NCBI RefSeq assembly: GCF_001922345.1
Contig: NZ_CP018811.1
Span: 2,480,001 to 2,544,000 of the forward strand
Length of the DNA stretch: 64,000 nt
Source of the DNA: Paraburkholderia sp. SOS3
GTDB lineage: Bacteria > Pseudomonadota > Gammaproteobacteria > Burkholderiales > Burkholderiaceae
Direction: 5' to 3'
Both the position numbers and the translations under genes were made by a program. This document shows, piece by piece, positions 47,799 to 56,576 of this stretch (position 1 is its first letter; every line of letters begins with the position of its first letter). The notes below the pieces were generated by a model that ran no database searches, was not told the DNA's origin, and worked only from the letters and a program-made list of their open reading frames with translations.

Positions 47799-48647
47799 AT
47801 GAGAGATTCGATCCAATCCGCGCGCATCGACTGTCTGTCGGATAACACACGCGTGCTGCGCGCGCTTGCCGTGCTCGAAGAGCTGGCCGCGGCGGGCCAG
47901 CCGTTCTCGCTGTCGCAACTGTCCGCGCGGCTGCATATTCCGAAAGCGACGCTGATGCGGCTCATCGAGTCGCTCGAACAGCAGGGCTATGTCACGCACA
48001 TGCCGGATTCGCGCGGTGCCGACCGCGCGATCGCGCTCGGCCCCCGCGCCGCACAACTCGCGCTCACCACACTCGCGAACAATACGTTCACGCGCGCCTG
48101 CCGTTCGCTGCTGCGCACGCTCGTCGATTCGCTTGGCGAAACCTGCAATCTCACCGCGCTCGACGGCGACACCGTGCTCTATATCGAACGTGTCGAGACC
48201 ACCGAACCGCTGCGTCTGCAGATGCAGCCGGGCACGCGCGTGCCGCTGCATTGCACGGCGAGCGGCAAGCTGTTCCTGTCGCAGATGCCGCCGTCCGAAC
48301 GCCGGCTCGTGCTGTCGCGCCTCACGCTCAAGCGCATGACGTATCGCACGCTGACCGACACGACCCTGCTCGAAGCGGAACTGGACCGCCTGGCGGCGCG
48401 CGGCATCGGCATCGACAACGAAGAATTCGTCAGGGGGATGGTGGCGGTTGCCGTGCCTGTCAAAGATGCGGGGAACGGTCACGTACTCGCGTCGCTGGCG
48501 ATTCACGCGCCGACCGCGCGCGCCAATCTCAACGATCTGCTCGCGACTGTGCCGAGACTCAAGGAAACGGCACAAGCGCTTGCGCCGCTACTGCAGCATG
48601 GGGAAACGCTGCCGGGCCGCGGCGTACGCGAAGCCAACGCACGATAA
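47799..48647 (+). CDS. iseR: IclR-family regulator, probable isethionate regulator
   Basis: A 282-residue IclR protein: winged helix TRVLRALAVLEELAAAGQPFSLSQLSARLHIPKATLMRL, then effector domain with GETCNLTALDGDTVLYIERVETTEPLRLQMQPGTRVPLHCTASGKLFLSQM and GIGIDNEEFVRGMVAVAVPV. The ATG at 47799 has AGGAA upstream; a start 18 codons earlier is less likely. It is divergent from the IseJ-like gene, the usual position of the isethionate regulator. It might also influence the oxalate operon that follows on the same strand. Confidence 0.78.
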   Translation: MRDSIQSARIDCLSDNTRVLRALAVLEELAAAGQPFSLSQLSARLHIPKATLMRLIESLEQQGYVTHMPDSRGADRAIALGPRAAQLALTTLANNTFTRACRSLLRTLVDSLGETCNLTALDGDTVLYIERVETTEPLRLQMQPGTRVPLHCTASGKLFLSQMPPSERRLVLSRLTLKRMTYRTLTDTTLLEAELDRLAARGIGIDNEEFVRGMVAVAVPVKDAGNGHVLASLAIHAPTARANLNDLLATVPRLKETAQALAPLLQHGETLPGRGVREANAR

Positions 48648-48852
48648 GAGCGAGTTCGCTACACCGCTGTGGCCTCTCAGACTTGAGGCATCCTCACGCC
48701 AGATTCGCTCGCCCCATCCTTCCTTACATCGACCCTTCGAAGACGAGCGGACAAACGGACGCGCGGCAACACGCGCGCTCGGCATCGAGCCTCAAGCAAC
48801 GACATCGGGCGATTTACACATCGAACTGCCTGAACAGTGTCAGCGCGAACGA

Positions 48853-48894
48853 TTGATTTATATCAATCACCGAGTGGGGGGAACCGCACACTAT
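48853..48894 (+). promoter_or_regulatory. FNR/Anr-type class II promoter of the oxalate operon
   Basis: TTGATTTATATCAA (48853-48866) is a perfect FNR/Anr/Crp-family box. Its centre is 41.5 bases before the start predicted from the -10 box CACTAT (48889-48894), the standard class II activator spacing. No -35 box is needed in such promoters. It lies about 60 bases upstream of the frc ATG. Confidence 0.75.
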
Positions 48895-48925
48895 GTAGAC
48901 GTTCCCAACATTCGAGGCTTTCCAA

Positions 48926-50176
48926 ATGGACCTCCCGCTCAGCGGTATCAAAGTGATCGATTTCACCGGCGTACAGTCCGGTCCCGCGTGCACGCAGATG
49001 ATGGCCTGGTACGGAGCCGACGTCATCAAGGTGGAGCGCCCCGGCGTCGGCGACGTGACGCGCAATCAGTTGCGCGACATCCCCGATCTCGATGCACTGT
49101 ATTTCACGATGCTCAACAGCAACAAGCGTTCGCTCGAACTCGACACGAAGACGCCCGAAGGCAAGCGGATCATGGAGCAATTGATCCGCGAGGCGGACGT
49201 GCTGGTCGAAAACTTTCACCCAGGTGCGATGGACCACATGGGCTTCACGTGGGAGCACCTGCAGGAGCTGAATCCGCGGCTGATCTTCGGGTCGGTGAAA
49301 GGCTTTAACGACGATTCGCCGTACGCGCACATCAAGGCCTACGAGAACGTCGCGCAATGCGCCGGCGGCTCGGCGTCGACAACCGGCTTCTGGGACGGCC
49401 CGCCCATCATCAGTGCGGCCGCGCTCGGCGACAGCAATACCGGCATGCACCTGTTGATCGGCCTGCTCACCGCCCTGCTTGGCCGCGAAAGAACGGGCAA
49501 AGGCCAACGCGTGACGATCTCGATGCAGGACAGCGTGCTGAATCTTTGCCGCGTGAAGCTGCGCGACCAGCAGCGCCTCGATCGCGTCGGTTATCTCGAG
49601 GAGTATCCGCAGTATCCGAACGGCACCTTTACCGACGTCGTACCACGCGGCGGCAACGCGGGCGGCGGTGGCCAGCCTGGCTGGATCCTGAAATGCAAGG
49701 GTTGGGAAACCGATCCGAACGCGTATATCTATTTCACGATTCAGGAGCAGAACTGGCCCGAGACCTGCGACGCAATCGGCAGGCCGGAATGGATCGACGA
49801 TCCCGCGTACGCAACGGCAAAAGCGAGACAGCCGCACATCTTCGACATCTTTGCCGAGATCGAAAAAGTGCTCGCGGATAAAACGAAGTTCGAGGCCGTC
49901 GACTATCTGAGCAAGTTCGACATTCCTTGCGCGCCGGTGCTGACCATGAAGGAGATCGCCAACGATGCGTCGTTGCGAACTAGCGGCACCATCGTCGAAG
50001 TGGAGCAGGAGAAGCGCGGCAAGTATCTGACGGTAGGCAGTCCCATCAAATTCTCGGGATTCACGCCGGTCATCAAGGGCGCGCCGCTGCTTGGCGAGCA
50101 CAACGAGGAGATTCTCGCAGCGCTCGGTTATTCGAAGCAGCAGATCGACACGCTGCGCGAAACCAGAGTGATTTGA
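48926..50176 (+). CDS. frc: Formyl-CoA:oxalate CoA-transferase
   Basis: A 416-residue class III CoA-transferase. It moves CoA from formyl-CoA to oxalate. The start [37 protein letters not shown] and the catalytic Asp in [14 protein letters not shown] match formyl-CoA transferases. The glycine loop [19 protein letters not shown], which protects the reaction intermediate, is intact. oxc follows 46 bases later. The pair degrades oxalate to formate and CO2 in the cytoplasm. A preceding FNR-type promoter suggests induction under low oxygen. Confidence 0.96.
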   Translation: MDLPLSGIKVIDFTGVQSGPACTQMMAWYGADVIKVERPGVGDVTRNQLRDIPDLDALYFTMLNSNKRSLELDTKTPEGKRIMEQLIREADVLVENFHPGAMDHMGFTWEHLQELNPRLIFGSVKGFNDDSPYAHIKAYENVAQCAGGSASTTGFWDGPPIISAAALGDSNTGMHLLIGLLTALLGRERTGKGQRVTISMQDSVLNLCRVKLRDQQRLDRVGYLEEYPQYPNGTFTDVVPRGGNAGGGGQPGWILKCKGWETDPNAYIYFTIQEQNWPETCDAIGRPEWIDDPAYATAKARQPHIFDIFAEIEKVLADKTKFEAVDYLSKFDIPCAPVLTMKEIANDASLRTSGTIVEVEQEKRGKYLTVGSPIKFSGFTPVIKGAPLLGEHNEEILAALGYSKQQIDTLRETRVI

Positions 50177-50222
50177 CGCGCCTACCCTTCACCGCCGCTC
50201 ACTGACCCGAACGAGATGCAAA

Positions 50223-51935
50223 ATGGCCGATTCTCCGACTCAAGATACGATGACGGATGGTTTTCATCTCGTCGTGCAGTCGCTCAAACTCAATGGCATT
50301 GACACGATCTACGGTGTCGCCGGCATTCCCATCACCGATCTCGCGCGCCTTGCGCAGGCCGAAGGCATACGCTACCTCGGATTCCGGCACGAGCAGTCCG
50401 CCGGCAACGCCGCGGCGATTTCCGGCTACCTGAAGCAATGGCCGGGCGTCAGTCTGACCGTGTCGGCGCCGGGCTTCCTCAATGGGCTCGTGGCCCTCGC
50501 GAACGCGACGACCAACTGCTTCCCGATGATTCAGATCAGCGGCTCCAGCGACCGCTCGATTATCGATCTGCAGCAAGGCGACTACGAGGAGCTCGACCAG
50601 CTCAACGCAGCGAGGCCATTTGCGAAGGCGGCGTTCCGGATCAACCGGCCCGAAGACGTCGGTATCGGCGTCGCCCGCGCGATTCGCGCGGCAGTCTCGG
50701 GCCGTCCGGGCGGCGTGTATCTCGACCTCACCGCCGCCTCCCTCGCCGCGACGATCGATGCCGATGCCGCCCGACGCTCGCTCGTGAAAGTGGTGGACGC
50801 AGCACCGCCGAGACTTCCGTCGCCGGCCTCCGTCGCGCGGGCGTTGACGCTGCTCGCGGGCGCAAGACGTCCACTTGTCGTTCTTGGCAAAGGGGCCGCT
50901 TACGCGCAAGCCGATGCTGGACTTCGCGCGTTTCTCGAGGAAACGGGTATTCCCTATTTGCCGATGTCGATGGCTAAAGGGCTTTTGCCGGACGACCACC
51001 CTCAGTGCGCGGCGGCCGCACGCTCTTTCGTGCTGAGTCAGGCCGATGTCGTGATGTTGATCGGCGCGCGTCTGAACTGGTTGCTCGGCCACGGCAAAGC
51101 GCCGCAATGGTCGCCTGATGCGAAGCTGATCCAGATCGACATCGAACCCAACGAATTCGACAGCAATCGCGCCACTGCCGCCCCCGTTGCCGGCGATATC
51201 GCGACGACGATAGCGGCATTCGGCGCGGCGCTCGCGGCGACGCCGGTGCGCGCGCCGGCCGCGTGGACCGATGCCATTGCGCAACGGCGCAAGCACAACG
51301 AAGAACGCATGGCCGCGAGTCTGAACAGCAACCCCGAGCCGATGACATTCCAGAGCGCATTGCGCGCGGTGCGCGACGTCCTGGCGGCACACCCCGAGGT
51401 CTATCTCGTCAACGAAGGCGCGAATACGCTCGACTTCGCGCGCAACATCATCGACATGAAGCAACCGCGCAAGCGGCTCGATGCCGGCACCTGGGGCGTC
51501 ATGGGCATCGGCATGGGCTATGCCATCGGCGCCGCGGTAACAAGCGGCAAGCCCGTGGTGGCGATCGAAGGCGATAGCGCGTTCGGTTTCAGCGCGATGG
51601 AGATCGAAACCATTTGCCGCTACGGCCTTCCGGTGGTTGTCGTGGTTTTCAACAACGGCGGCATCTATCACGGCGACGACATCAATCGCAGCGGCGGGGC
51701 GGATCCTGGCCCGACGGCGCTGATGAGCTCGGCGCGCTACGACCGGATGATCGAAGCGTTCGGCGGCAAGGGGCTGCATGTCACGCGGCCCGAGCAGTTG
51801 GCGACGGCACTGTCCGCGGCGCTGGCGGCCGGTACGCCCGCGCTGATCAACTGCGTGATCGATCCGCACGCAGGTACGGAAAGCGGGCATCTCAAGAACC
51901 TGAATCCGAAAAGTGGACTCGCCGCCGCGCATTGA
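50223..51935 (+). CDS. oxc: Oxalyl-CoA decarboxylase
   Basis: A 570-residue thiamine-diphosphate enzyme that turns oxalyl-CoA into formyl-CoA and CO2. The cofactor-activating Glu is in GFRHEQSAGNAA, the cofactor-binding stretch is GDSAFGFSAMEIETICRYGLPVVVVVFNNGGIY, and the C-terminal GTPALINCVIDPHAGTESGHLKNLNP is typical of oxalyl-CoA decarboxylases. ASGSSDRS-type residues near 100 (IQISGSSDRSIIDLQQGDYEELDQ) also match. It lies between two CoA-transferase genes in one operon. Confidence 0.97.
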   Translation: MADSPTQDTMTDGFHLVVQSLKLNGIDTIYGVAGIPITDLARLAQAEGIRYLGFRHEQSAGNAAAISGYLKQWPGVSLTVSAPGFLNGLVALANATTNCFPMIQISGSSDRSIIDLQQGDYEELDQLNAARPFAKAAFRINRPEDVGIGVARAIRAAVSGRPGGVYLDLTAASLAATIDADAARRSLVKVVDAAPPRLPSPASVARALTLLAGARRPLVVLGKGAAYAQADAGLRAFLEETGIPYLPMSMAKGLLPDDHPQCAAAARSFVLSQADVVMLIGARLNWLLGHGKAPQWSPDAKLIQIDIEPNEFDSNRATAAPVAGDIATTIAAFGAALAATPVRAPAAWTDAIAQRRKHNEERMAASLNSNPEPMTFQSALRAVRDVLAAHPEVYLVNEGANTLDFARNIIDMKQPRKRLDAGTWGVMGIGMGYAIGAAVTSGKPVVAIEGDSAFGFSAMEIETICRYGLPVVVVVFNNGGIYHGDDINRSGGADPGPTALMSSARYDRMIEAFGGKGLHVTRPEQLATALSAALAAGTPALINCVIDPHAGTESGHLKNLNPKSGLAAAH

Positions 51936-51978
51936 CGATCGGCGCACGCATACGCTTTTCCTTTACGGAGCAACATCC

Positions 51979-53169
51979 ATGGACACGTCGTCAGTCGCCG
52001 CGGCGCGACCCGCCGGGCCGTTTTCGGACCTGCTGGTCATCGATCTCACTCATGTGCTGAACGGGCCGTTCGGAACCAATATCCTCGCCGACCTCGGCGC
52101 CCGCGTGATCAAGGTGGAGCAGCCCGGGCACGGGGACGATACGCGGCTGTACGGCCCGTTCGTGAACGGACAGTCGCTCTACTTCAGTTTCGTGAACCGG
52201 GGCAAGGAAAGCATCGTGCTCGATCTGAAAGCCGATGCCGACCGCAAAGTATTCCTGAATATCGTGCGCAAGGCCGATGTGCTCGCCGAGAACTTCCGGC
52301 CCGGTACGATGCAGCGGCTTGGCTTCTCATACGAGGCGCTCTCTGCGATCAACCCCCGGCTGATCTATGCGTCGTCTTCGGGCTTCGGCCAGACCGGGCC
52401 GATGGCCAGCTATCCCGCCTACGACACGATTGTTCAGGCCATGAGCGGCATTCTCGACGCCACCGGCTTTCCGGATGGACCGCCGACGCGCGTAGGCACG
52501 TCGCTGTCGGATCTGTGCGGCGGCGTCTTCATGTTCAGCGGCATTGCGAGCGCGTTATACGACCGTCAGAAGACCGGCAAAGGCGCGCATGTCGACGTTG
52601 CGATGTTCGATGCGACGCTCGCGTTCCTCGAGCACGGGTTTATGTCGTACGTGGCAACCGGACGCGCGCCGGGGCGAATCGGCAACCGGCACCCGTATAT
52701 GGCGCCTTTTGACGTTTTCGAGGCGCGCGACCGGCAGTTCGTGATCTGTTGCGGCAACGATTCGTTGTTCCAGAAACTGTGCCATGCCGTTGCACGGCCC
52801 GAGCTCGCGACGGACGCGCGCTTTGCGGACAATCTCGGCCGGATGGAAAACAGCGCCGCCCTGAAGGCCGAACTCGAGCGCACGCTGCGCGGCCAGGACG
52901 CATCGCACTGGTTACAGGTCATTCACGAGGCCGGTGTGCCGGTCGGGCCATTGCTCGATATCGCGGAGGCGGCGGCCTTGCCGCAAACGGCCGCGCGCAA
53001 CATGGTGATCGAAGCGGGAGGCGTGCGGATGCCGGGCAACCCGATCAAGATCAGCACTTATGCCGATCCGGCCGTGCGGCCGGGTGCGCCGTCGCTCGAC
53101 GAACATGGCGCATCGTTGCGACACGAGTTCGCGGCCGTCACCGCGGTTCCCGACTGTGCGGGGCGGTAA
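51979..53169 (+). CDS. CaiB/BaiF-type CoA-transferase, possibly acetyl-CoA:oxalate CoA-transferase
   Basis: A 396-residue class III CoA-transferase, clearly different from frc: LLVIDLTHVLNGPFGTNILADLGARVIKVEQPGHGDDTR, then ASSSGFGQTGP and the likely catalytic Asp in GTSLSDLCGGVFMFSGIASALYDR. It lacks the glycine loop of formyl-CoA transferases. Some bacteria pair frc-oxc with YfdE, an acetyl-CoA:oxalate CoA-transferase that starts the cycle; that is the best guess. The ATG at 51979 has CGGAG upstream. It follows oxc by 43 bases and touches the next gene. Confidence 0.83.
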   Translation: MDTSSVAAARPAGPFSDLLVIDLTHVLNGPFGTNILADLGARVIKVEQPGHGDDTRLYGPFVNGQSLYFSFVNRGKESIVLDLKADADRKVFLNIVRKADVLAENFRPGTMQRLGFSYEALSAINPRLIYASSSGFGQTGPMASYPAYDTIVQAMSGILDATGFPDGPPTRVGTSLSDLCGGVFMFSGIASALYDRQKTGKGAHVDVAMFDATLAFLEHGFMSYVATGRAPGRIGNRHPYMAPFDVFEARDRQFVICCGNDSLFQKLCHAVARPELATDARFADNLGRMENSAALKAELERTLRGQDASHWLQVIHEAGVPVGPLLDIAEAAALPQTAARNMVIEAGGVRMPGNPIKISTYADPAVRPGAPSLDEHGASLRHEFAAVTAVPDCAGR

Positions 53170-53856
53170 ATGGATATCTCCGTCTCGCGGAGCGGCGCAA
53201 TTCCGCTGCATGTCAGCGTGCGCCGCGTGGTTGCGCTCACCACGGTGTGCGGATTCGTAGAAGTGATCGGCTATAAGGACGCTGGCGGCATCTATCCGGC
53301 GATCATGACCGGCAACACGGTGCAACTGGGCTGGAGCCTCGCGCAAGGTGAGTGGGCGCGCTTCTCGCTGCTTGCGTTCGCCGTCGGGGCGTTCTTCGTC
53401 GGCTGCATGATCGCGAGCGCGATCAAACGCCGTCTGAAACGGCCCGCGCTGGAACTTTGCATCATGTCAGCCGTGCTCGTGGCGACCGGTATCGTGCGCG
53501 AGCATACGGCGTTGCGCGTCTCCGTCGAGTTGCCGTTGCTCGCGCTGGCGCTCGCGATGCAGGGTGAAACCGTCAGCCGGTTCGGCGCCGTGTCGTTGCA
53601 AACGCTGGTGGTGACCAACAACATGGTCAAGTTTTCAGATGCATTCGTTGGGCGCTATTTTGGCGGCCATAGCCCAACGCACGACAAACGTCCCACGCTG
53701 GATGAAGTATTGCTGCCGGGCCTTGCGTGGCTGACGTACAGCCTCGCTGCGGCCGCGGGCGCCCTCGCCGCGGGCCTGATGTCGGAGCCGCTGATCATTC
53801 CGGCGCTGCTGCTCGTTCTGATTACGCTCGATCTGGTCAGGCTTCCGGAGCACTGA
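53170..53856 (+). CDS. DUF1275 (YoaK-type) membrane protein
   Basis: A 228-residue inner-membrane protein with about six hydrophobic helices. The DUF1275 signature is seen in TTVCGFVEVIGYKDAGGIYPAIMTGNTVQLG and VSLQTLVVTNNMVKFSDA. The function of the family is not known; membership of an oxalate operon suggests transport or homeostasis of oxalate, formate or CO2. The ATG follows the stop codon of the CoA-transferase with no gap, so translation is coupled. Confidence 0.83.
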   Translation: MDISVSRSGAIPLHVSVRRVVALTTVCGFVEVIGYKDAGGIYPAIMTGNTVQLGWSLAQGEWARFSLLAFAVGAFFVGCMIASAIKRRLKRPALELCIMSAVLVATGIVREHTALRVSVELPLLALALAMQGETVSRFGAVSLQTLVVTNNMVKFSDAFVGRYFGGHSPTHDKRPTLDEVLLPGLAWLTYSLAAAAGALAAGLMSEPLIIPALLLVLITLDLVRLPEH

Positions 53857-53907
53857 CGGATTGCGCCGAACAGGTTCGATCTGCATGTCCGATAAGGATT
53901 CGATGAA

Positions 53908-55023
53908 ATGAAAAATTCTTCGCACGCAAAGCACACCATTCCTGTGTTGCCGTTCCTGTGGCCGTTGGCGGCCGGCCTTGCGATGTTCGAAGCGGGCTCG
54001 GCGCTATCCGCCAGAAATCTCGCGTTTCTGGTCGAAGAGGAAAAGCTCCATTTCGGGCTGCATCCTGCACTCGCGAGCGCGAACCGCCCGCTACTCGACC
54101 TGCGCACGATGGTCTTGCGCGACTATTCGGCCGACGCGGCGCAAGGTCTGCCGACCATTGTCGATGCCCCTTATGCGGGCCACAGTGCGATGATCGCAGA
54201 CTTCCATCCGGGACAGAGCCTGATGGAGACGCTCAAGACCCATGGCGTCGGACGACTGTTCCTCACCGACTGGAAATCGGCGACGAGCGACATGAAGGAT
54301 CTCGAGATCGATCAGTACCTGGCGGAACTGAACGTATGCGTCGACGAACTCGGTGGTCGCGCCAACCTCGTCGGCTTATGCCAGGGAGGCTGGATGGCGG
54401 CGATGTACGCCGCCCGCTTTCCCGGCAAGGTTGCAAGCCTCGTGCTGGCAGGCTCGCCGATCGACACCGACGCGGGCGACGGGCCGATCAAGCGCATGGT
54501 GCACACGTATCCCGAGTCGTTTTACGAGGAGCTGGTCGAGCTTGGCGGAGGATTGATGCGAGGACGGATGATGCTGCGCGGCTGGAAGAACATGCATCCG
54601 GACCAGCATTACATCTCCGGGTACGTTGATCTGTATGAGCACATCGACGACCCTGCCTATGTGAAAAAGGAAGAGGCATTCGAAAGCTGGTACGAGAATC
54701 CGCTCGATCTGCCGGGACGCTGGTATCTGCAGGCGATCCGGCAGATCTTCAGGGAAAACCGCCTCGCGAAGGGGACATTTGTCGCACTGGGGCGCACGTT
54801 GAACCTGAGCGCGATCACGTGTCCCGTCTATCTCCTTGCGGGTGAATCGGACGACATCACGACGCGGGAACAGGTATTCGACGCCGCAAAATATCTGGGC
54901 ACCCCGCCCGAGCGTGTCGCGAAGCAACTCGTGCCCGGCGGACACATCGGACTATTCATGGGAGCGCGCACGCTAAAGGAAACATGGCCGCGAATTGCTG
55001 CCTGGATTTCGACAGCCGCGTAA
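53908..55023 (+). CDS. PHA-synthase/depolymerase-like alpha/beta hydrolase
   Basis: A 371-residue alpha/beta-fold protein. Its nucleophile motif is GLCQGG with Cys158, as in PHA synthases (G-x-C-x-G) rather than the usual Ser of lipases. Asp in GESDDITTREQVF and His in PGGHIGLFMG complete a Cys-Asp-His triad. It is shorter than PhaC (about 560-600) and lacks the PhaC N-terminal domain, so it may be a PhaC-like thiolase/hydrolase of unknown use. Start chosen with AAGGA upstream. It is the last gene of the oxalate operon on this strand. Confidence 0.7.
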   Translation: MKNSSHAKHTIPVLPFLWPLAAGLAMFEAGSALSARNLAFLVEEEKLHFGLHPALASANRPLLDLRTMVLRDYSADAAQGLPTIVDAPYAGHSAMIADFHPGQSLMETLKTHGVGRLFLTDWKSATSDMKDLEIDQYLAELNVCVDELGGRANLVGLCQGGWMAAMYAARFPGKVASLVLAGSPIDTDAGDGPIKRMVHTYPESFYEELVELGGGLMRGRMMLRGWKNMHPDQHYISGYVDLYEHIDDPAYVKKEEAFESWYENPLDLPGRWYLQAIRQIFRENRLAKGTFVALGRTLNLSAITCPVYLLAGESDDITTREQVFDAAKYLGTPPERVAKQLVPGGHIGLFMGARTLKETWPRIAAWISTAA

Positions 55024-55105
55024 AGCGCCGAGCACGATACGACTGCGCGCACCCGGAGCAGATTCTGCCTTCGCACTACTGCCGGTCGAGCGACGCAGCG
55101 TTTCG

Positions 55106-55393
55106 TCACACACCTTCGACGAGAACGGCGCGATAACGCGCACCCTTGAACCGGTGCTGCGCGGCTTCCTGGTACGCCGGACTGTCGTACCAGGCACGCG
55201 CGGCGGCTGTCGACGGAAACTCCACGATCACGACGCCCTCGGGCGCTTCGCCCTCGAGAACCTGCTGAGGACCGTACGCAGCGAGGATCTTGACAGGATG
55301 ACCCTTGAACGTCTCGCCGACCTTGCTCTGGTAGATGTCGAGTTCAGCCTGATCCTGCGTGCTTTCCTTCGTGAAGACAATGTAAGTGGCCAT
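55106..55393 (-). CDS. DUF1330 family protein
   Basis: A 95-residue ferredoxin-like-fold protein: YIVFTKESTQDQAELDIYQSKV, then HPVKILAAYGPQQVLEGEAPEGVVIVEFPS and AARAWYDSPAYQEAAQHR, all typical of DUF1330. Members are small dimeric cytoplasmic proteins without a settled function, often near catabolic genes. The ATG at 55393 has AGGAG 10 bases upstream. It faces the PhaC-like gene tail to tail. Confidence 0.88.
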   Translation of the reverse strand: MATYIVFTKESTQDQAELDIYQSKVGETFKGHPVKILAAYGPQQVLEGEAPEGVVIVEFPSTAAARAWYDSPAYQEAAQHRFKGARYRAVLVEGV

Positions 55394-55677
55394 GGGCGTA
55401 GGCTCCTGCGATGGTGTGAGGAGCGACGATGATGCCATGAAACTACGCCGGGCTTCGATCCGCCGCGCCGGCGCAGATGTGGACAGCTCATCCCGGCGCG
55501 AGAACAACCCCAATCCGGGCAAGCGGTCGTTTAGCGACGTGGCATTGCAAAGCACCGGCCCTGCGCTTCGTCATTTTTTTGTAATAACCAGGTAACCGCC
55601 AGGTTCGAACCGCGCCCTTAGACTTTCCTCATGTTGTTTCAACACCATCGCAGCAACATCAACGAAAGGAGATCGGC

Positions 55678-56457
55678 ATGAAACTCAGCATGATCGGCGC
55701 TACCCTCACTGCGCTCTCTTTGACCTTCGCAGCTCACGCGGCGTTGGCCGAAACGAATGCACCTGCCACCCCGGTTCACAATATCGTGCTCGTGCACGGC
55801 CTGTTCGCCGACGGGTCCAGTTGGGAAAAGGTCATTCCGCTGTTGCAGGCAAAGGGATTCCATGTGACCTCGGTTCAGAACCCGACGACATCGCTGGACG
55901 CGGACGTCGATGCGGTCAAGCGCGCACTCGCCCAGCAGGACGGGCCGACGCTGCTGGTTGCCCACTCGTACGGGGGCATGGTCATCAGTCAGGCAGGCGA
56001 CGACCCGAAGGTCACAGGCCTCGTCTATATCGCAGCACGCGCGCCCGAAGCCGGCGAAGACTATCCGGCGCTGACGCGCAAGTTCCCGGCTGCCCCGGCA
56101 TCGGCAGGACTGCAATGGTCCGCGGACGGCTATGGCAAGCTTTCCGAAAATGCATTCGTCAAGGACTTCGCAGGCGACCTGCCGACTGCGGAGGCCGAAA
56201 AGTACTACGCGGTGCAGCAGCCCATCGGCAAGGCCATCACCATGGCCAAAACAACCGTCGCGGCATGGCACGACAAACCGACATGGTATGCCGTCTCGAC
56301 CGAAGACCGCACGATCAACCCGGATCTCGAACGATTCATGGCGAATCGGATGAAGGCGCACACGATCGAGATTCCTTCGTCGCACGTATCGCTGATCTCG
56401 CATCCGCAGGAAGTCGCTAATCTGATTCTGGAAGCGGCGGGCCAGCCGGCGAAGTGA
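55678..56457 (+). CDS. Secreted alpha/beta hydrolase
   Basis: A 259-residue hydrolase with a Sec signal peptide (cleavage near ALA-ET at residue 24). The mature part has VLVHGLFADGSSWEKVI, nucleophile Ser97 in VAHSYGGMV, VYIAARAPEAGED and a C-terminal His in SSHVSLISHP. It resembles salicylate-esterase/EstC-like serine hydrolases; the substrate is unknown. GGAGA precedes the ATG. It stands alone, with about 280 bases upstream (55394-55677) that hold only its promoter. Confidence 0.88.
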   Translation: MKLSMIGATLTALSLTFAAHAALAETNAPATPVHNIVLVHGLFADGSSWEKVIPLLQAKGFHVTSVQNPTTSLDADVDAVKRALAQQDGPTLLVAHSYGGMVISQAGDDPKVTGLVYIAARAPEAGEDYPALTRKFPAAPASAGLQWSADGYGKLSENAFVKDFAGDLPTAEAEKYYAVQQPIGKAITMAKTTVAAWHDKPTWYAVSTEDRTINPDLERFMANRMKAHTIEIPSSHVSLISHPQEVANLILEAAGQPAK

Positions 56458-56576
56458 CGAATGACCGAGGGGGCGGCTTTCGCAATGAGGAGTGGTTATG
56501 CTCCTGTTGCGAAGCGCCCTGTTTGAACGGATTGCACCCGGTAACGCGATATTCCGCCGCCGCCTGATGCGCGGGC

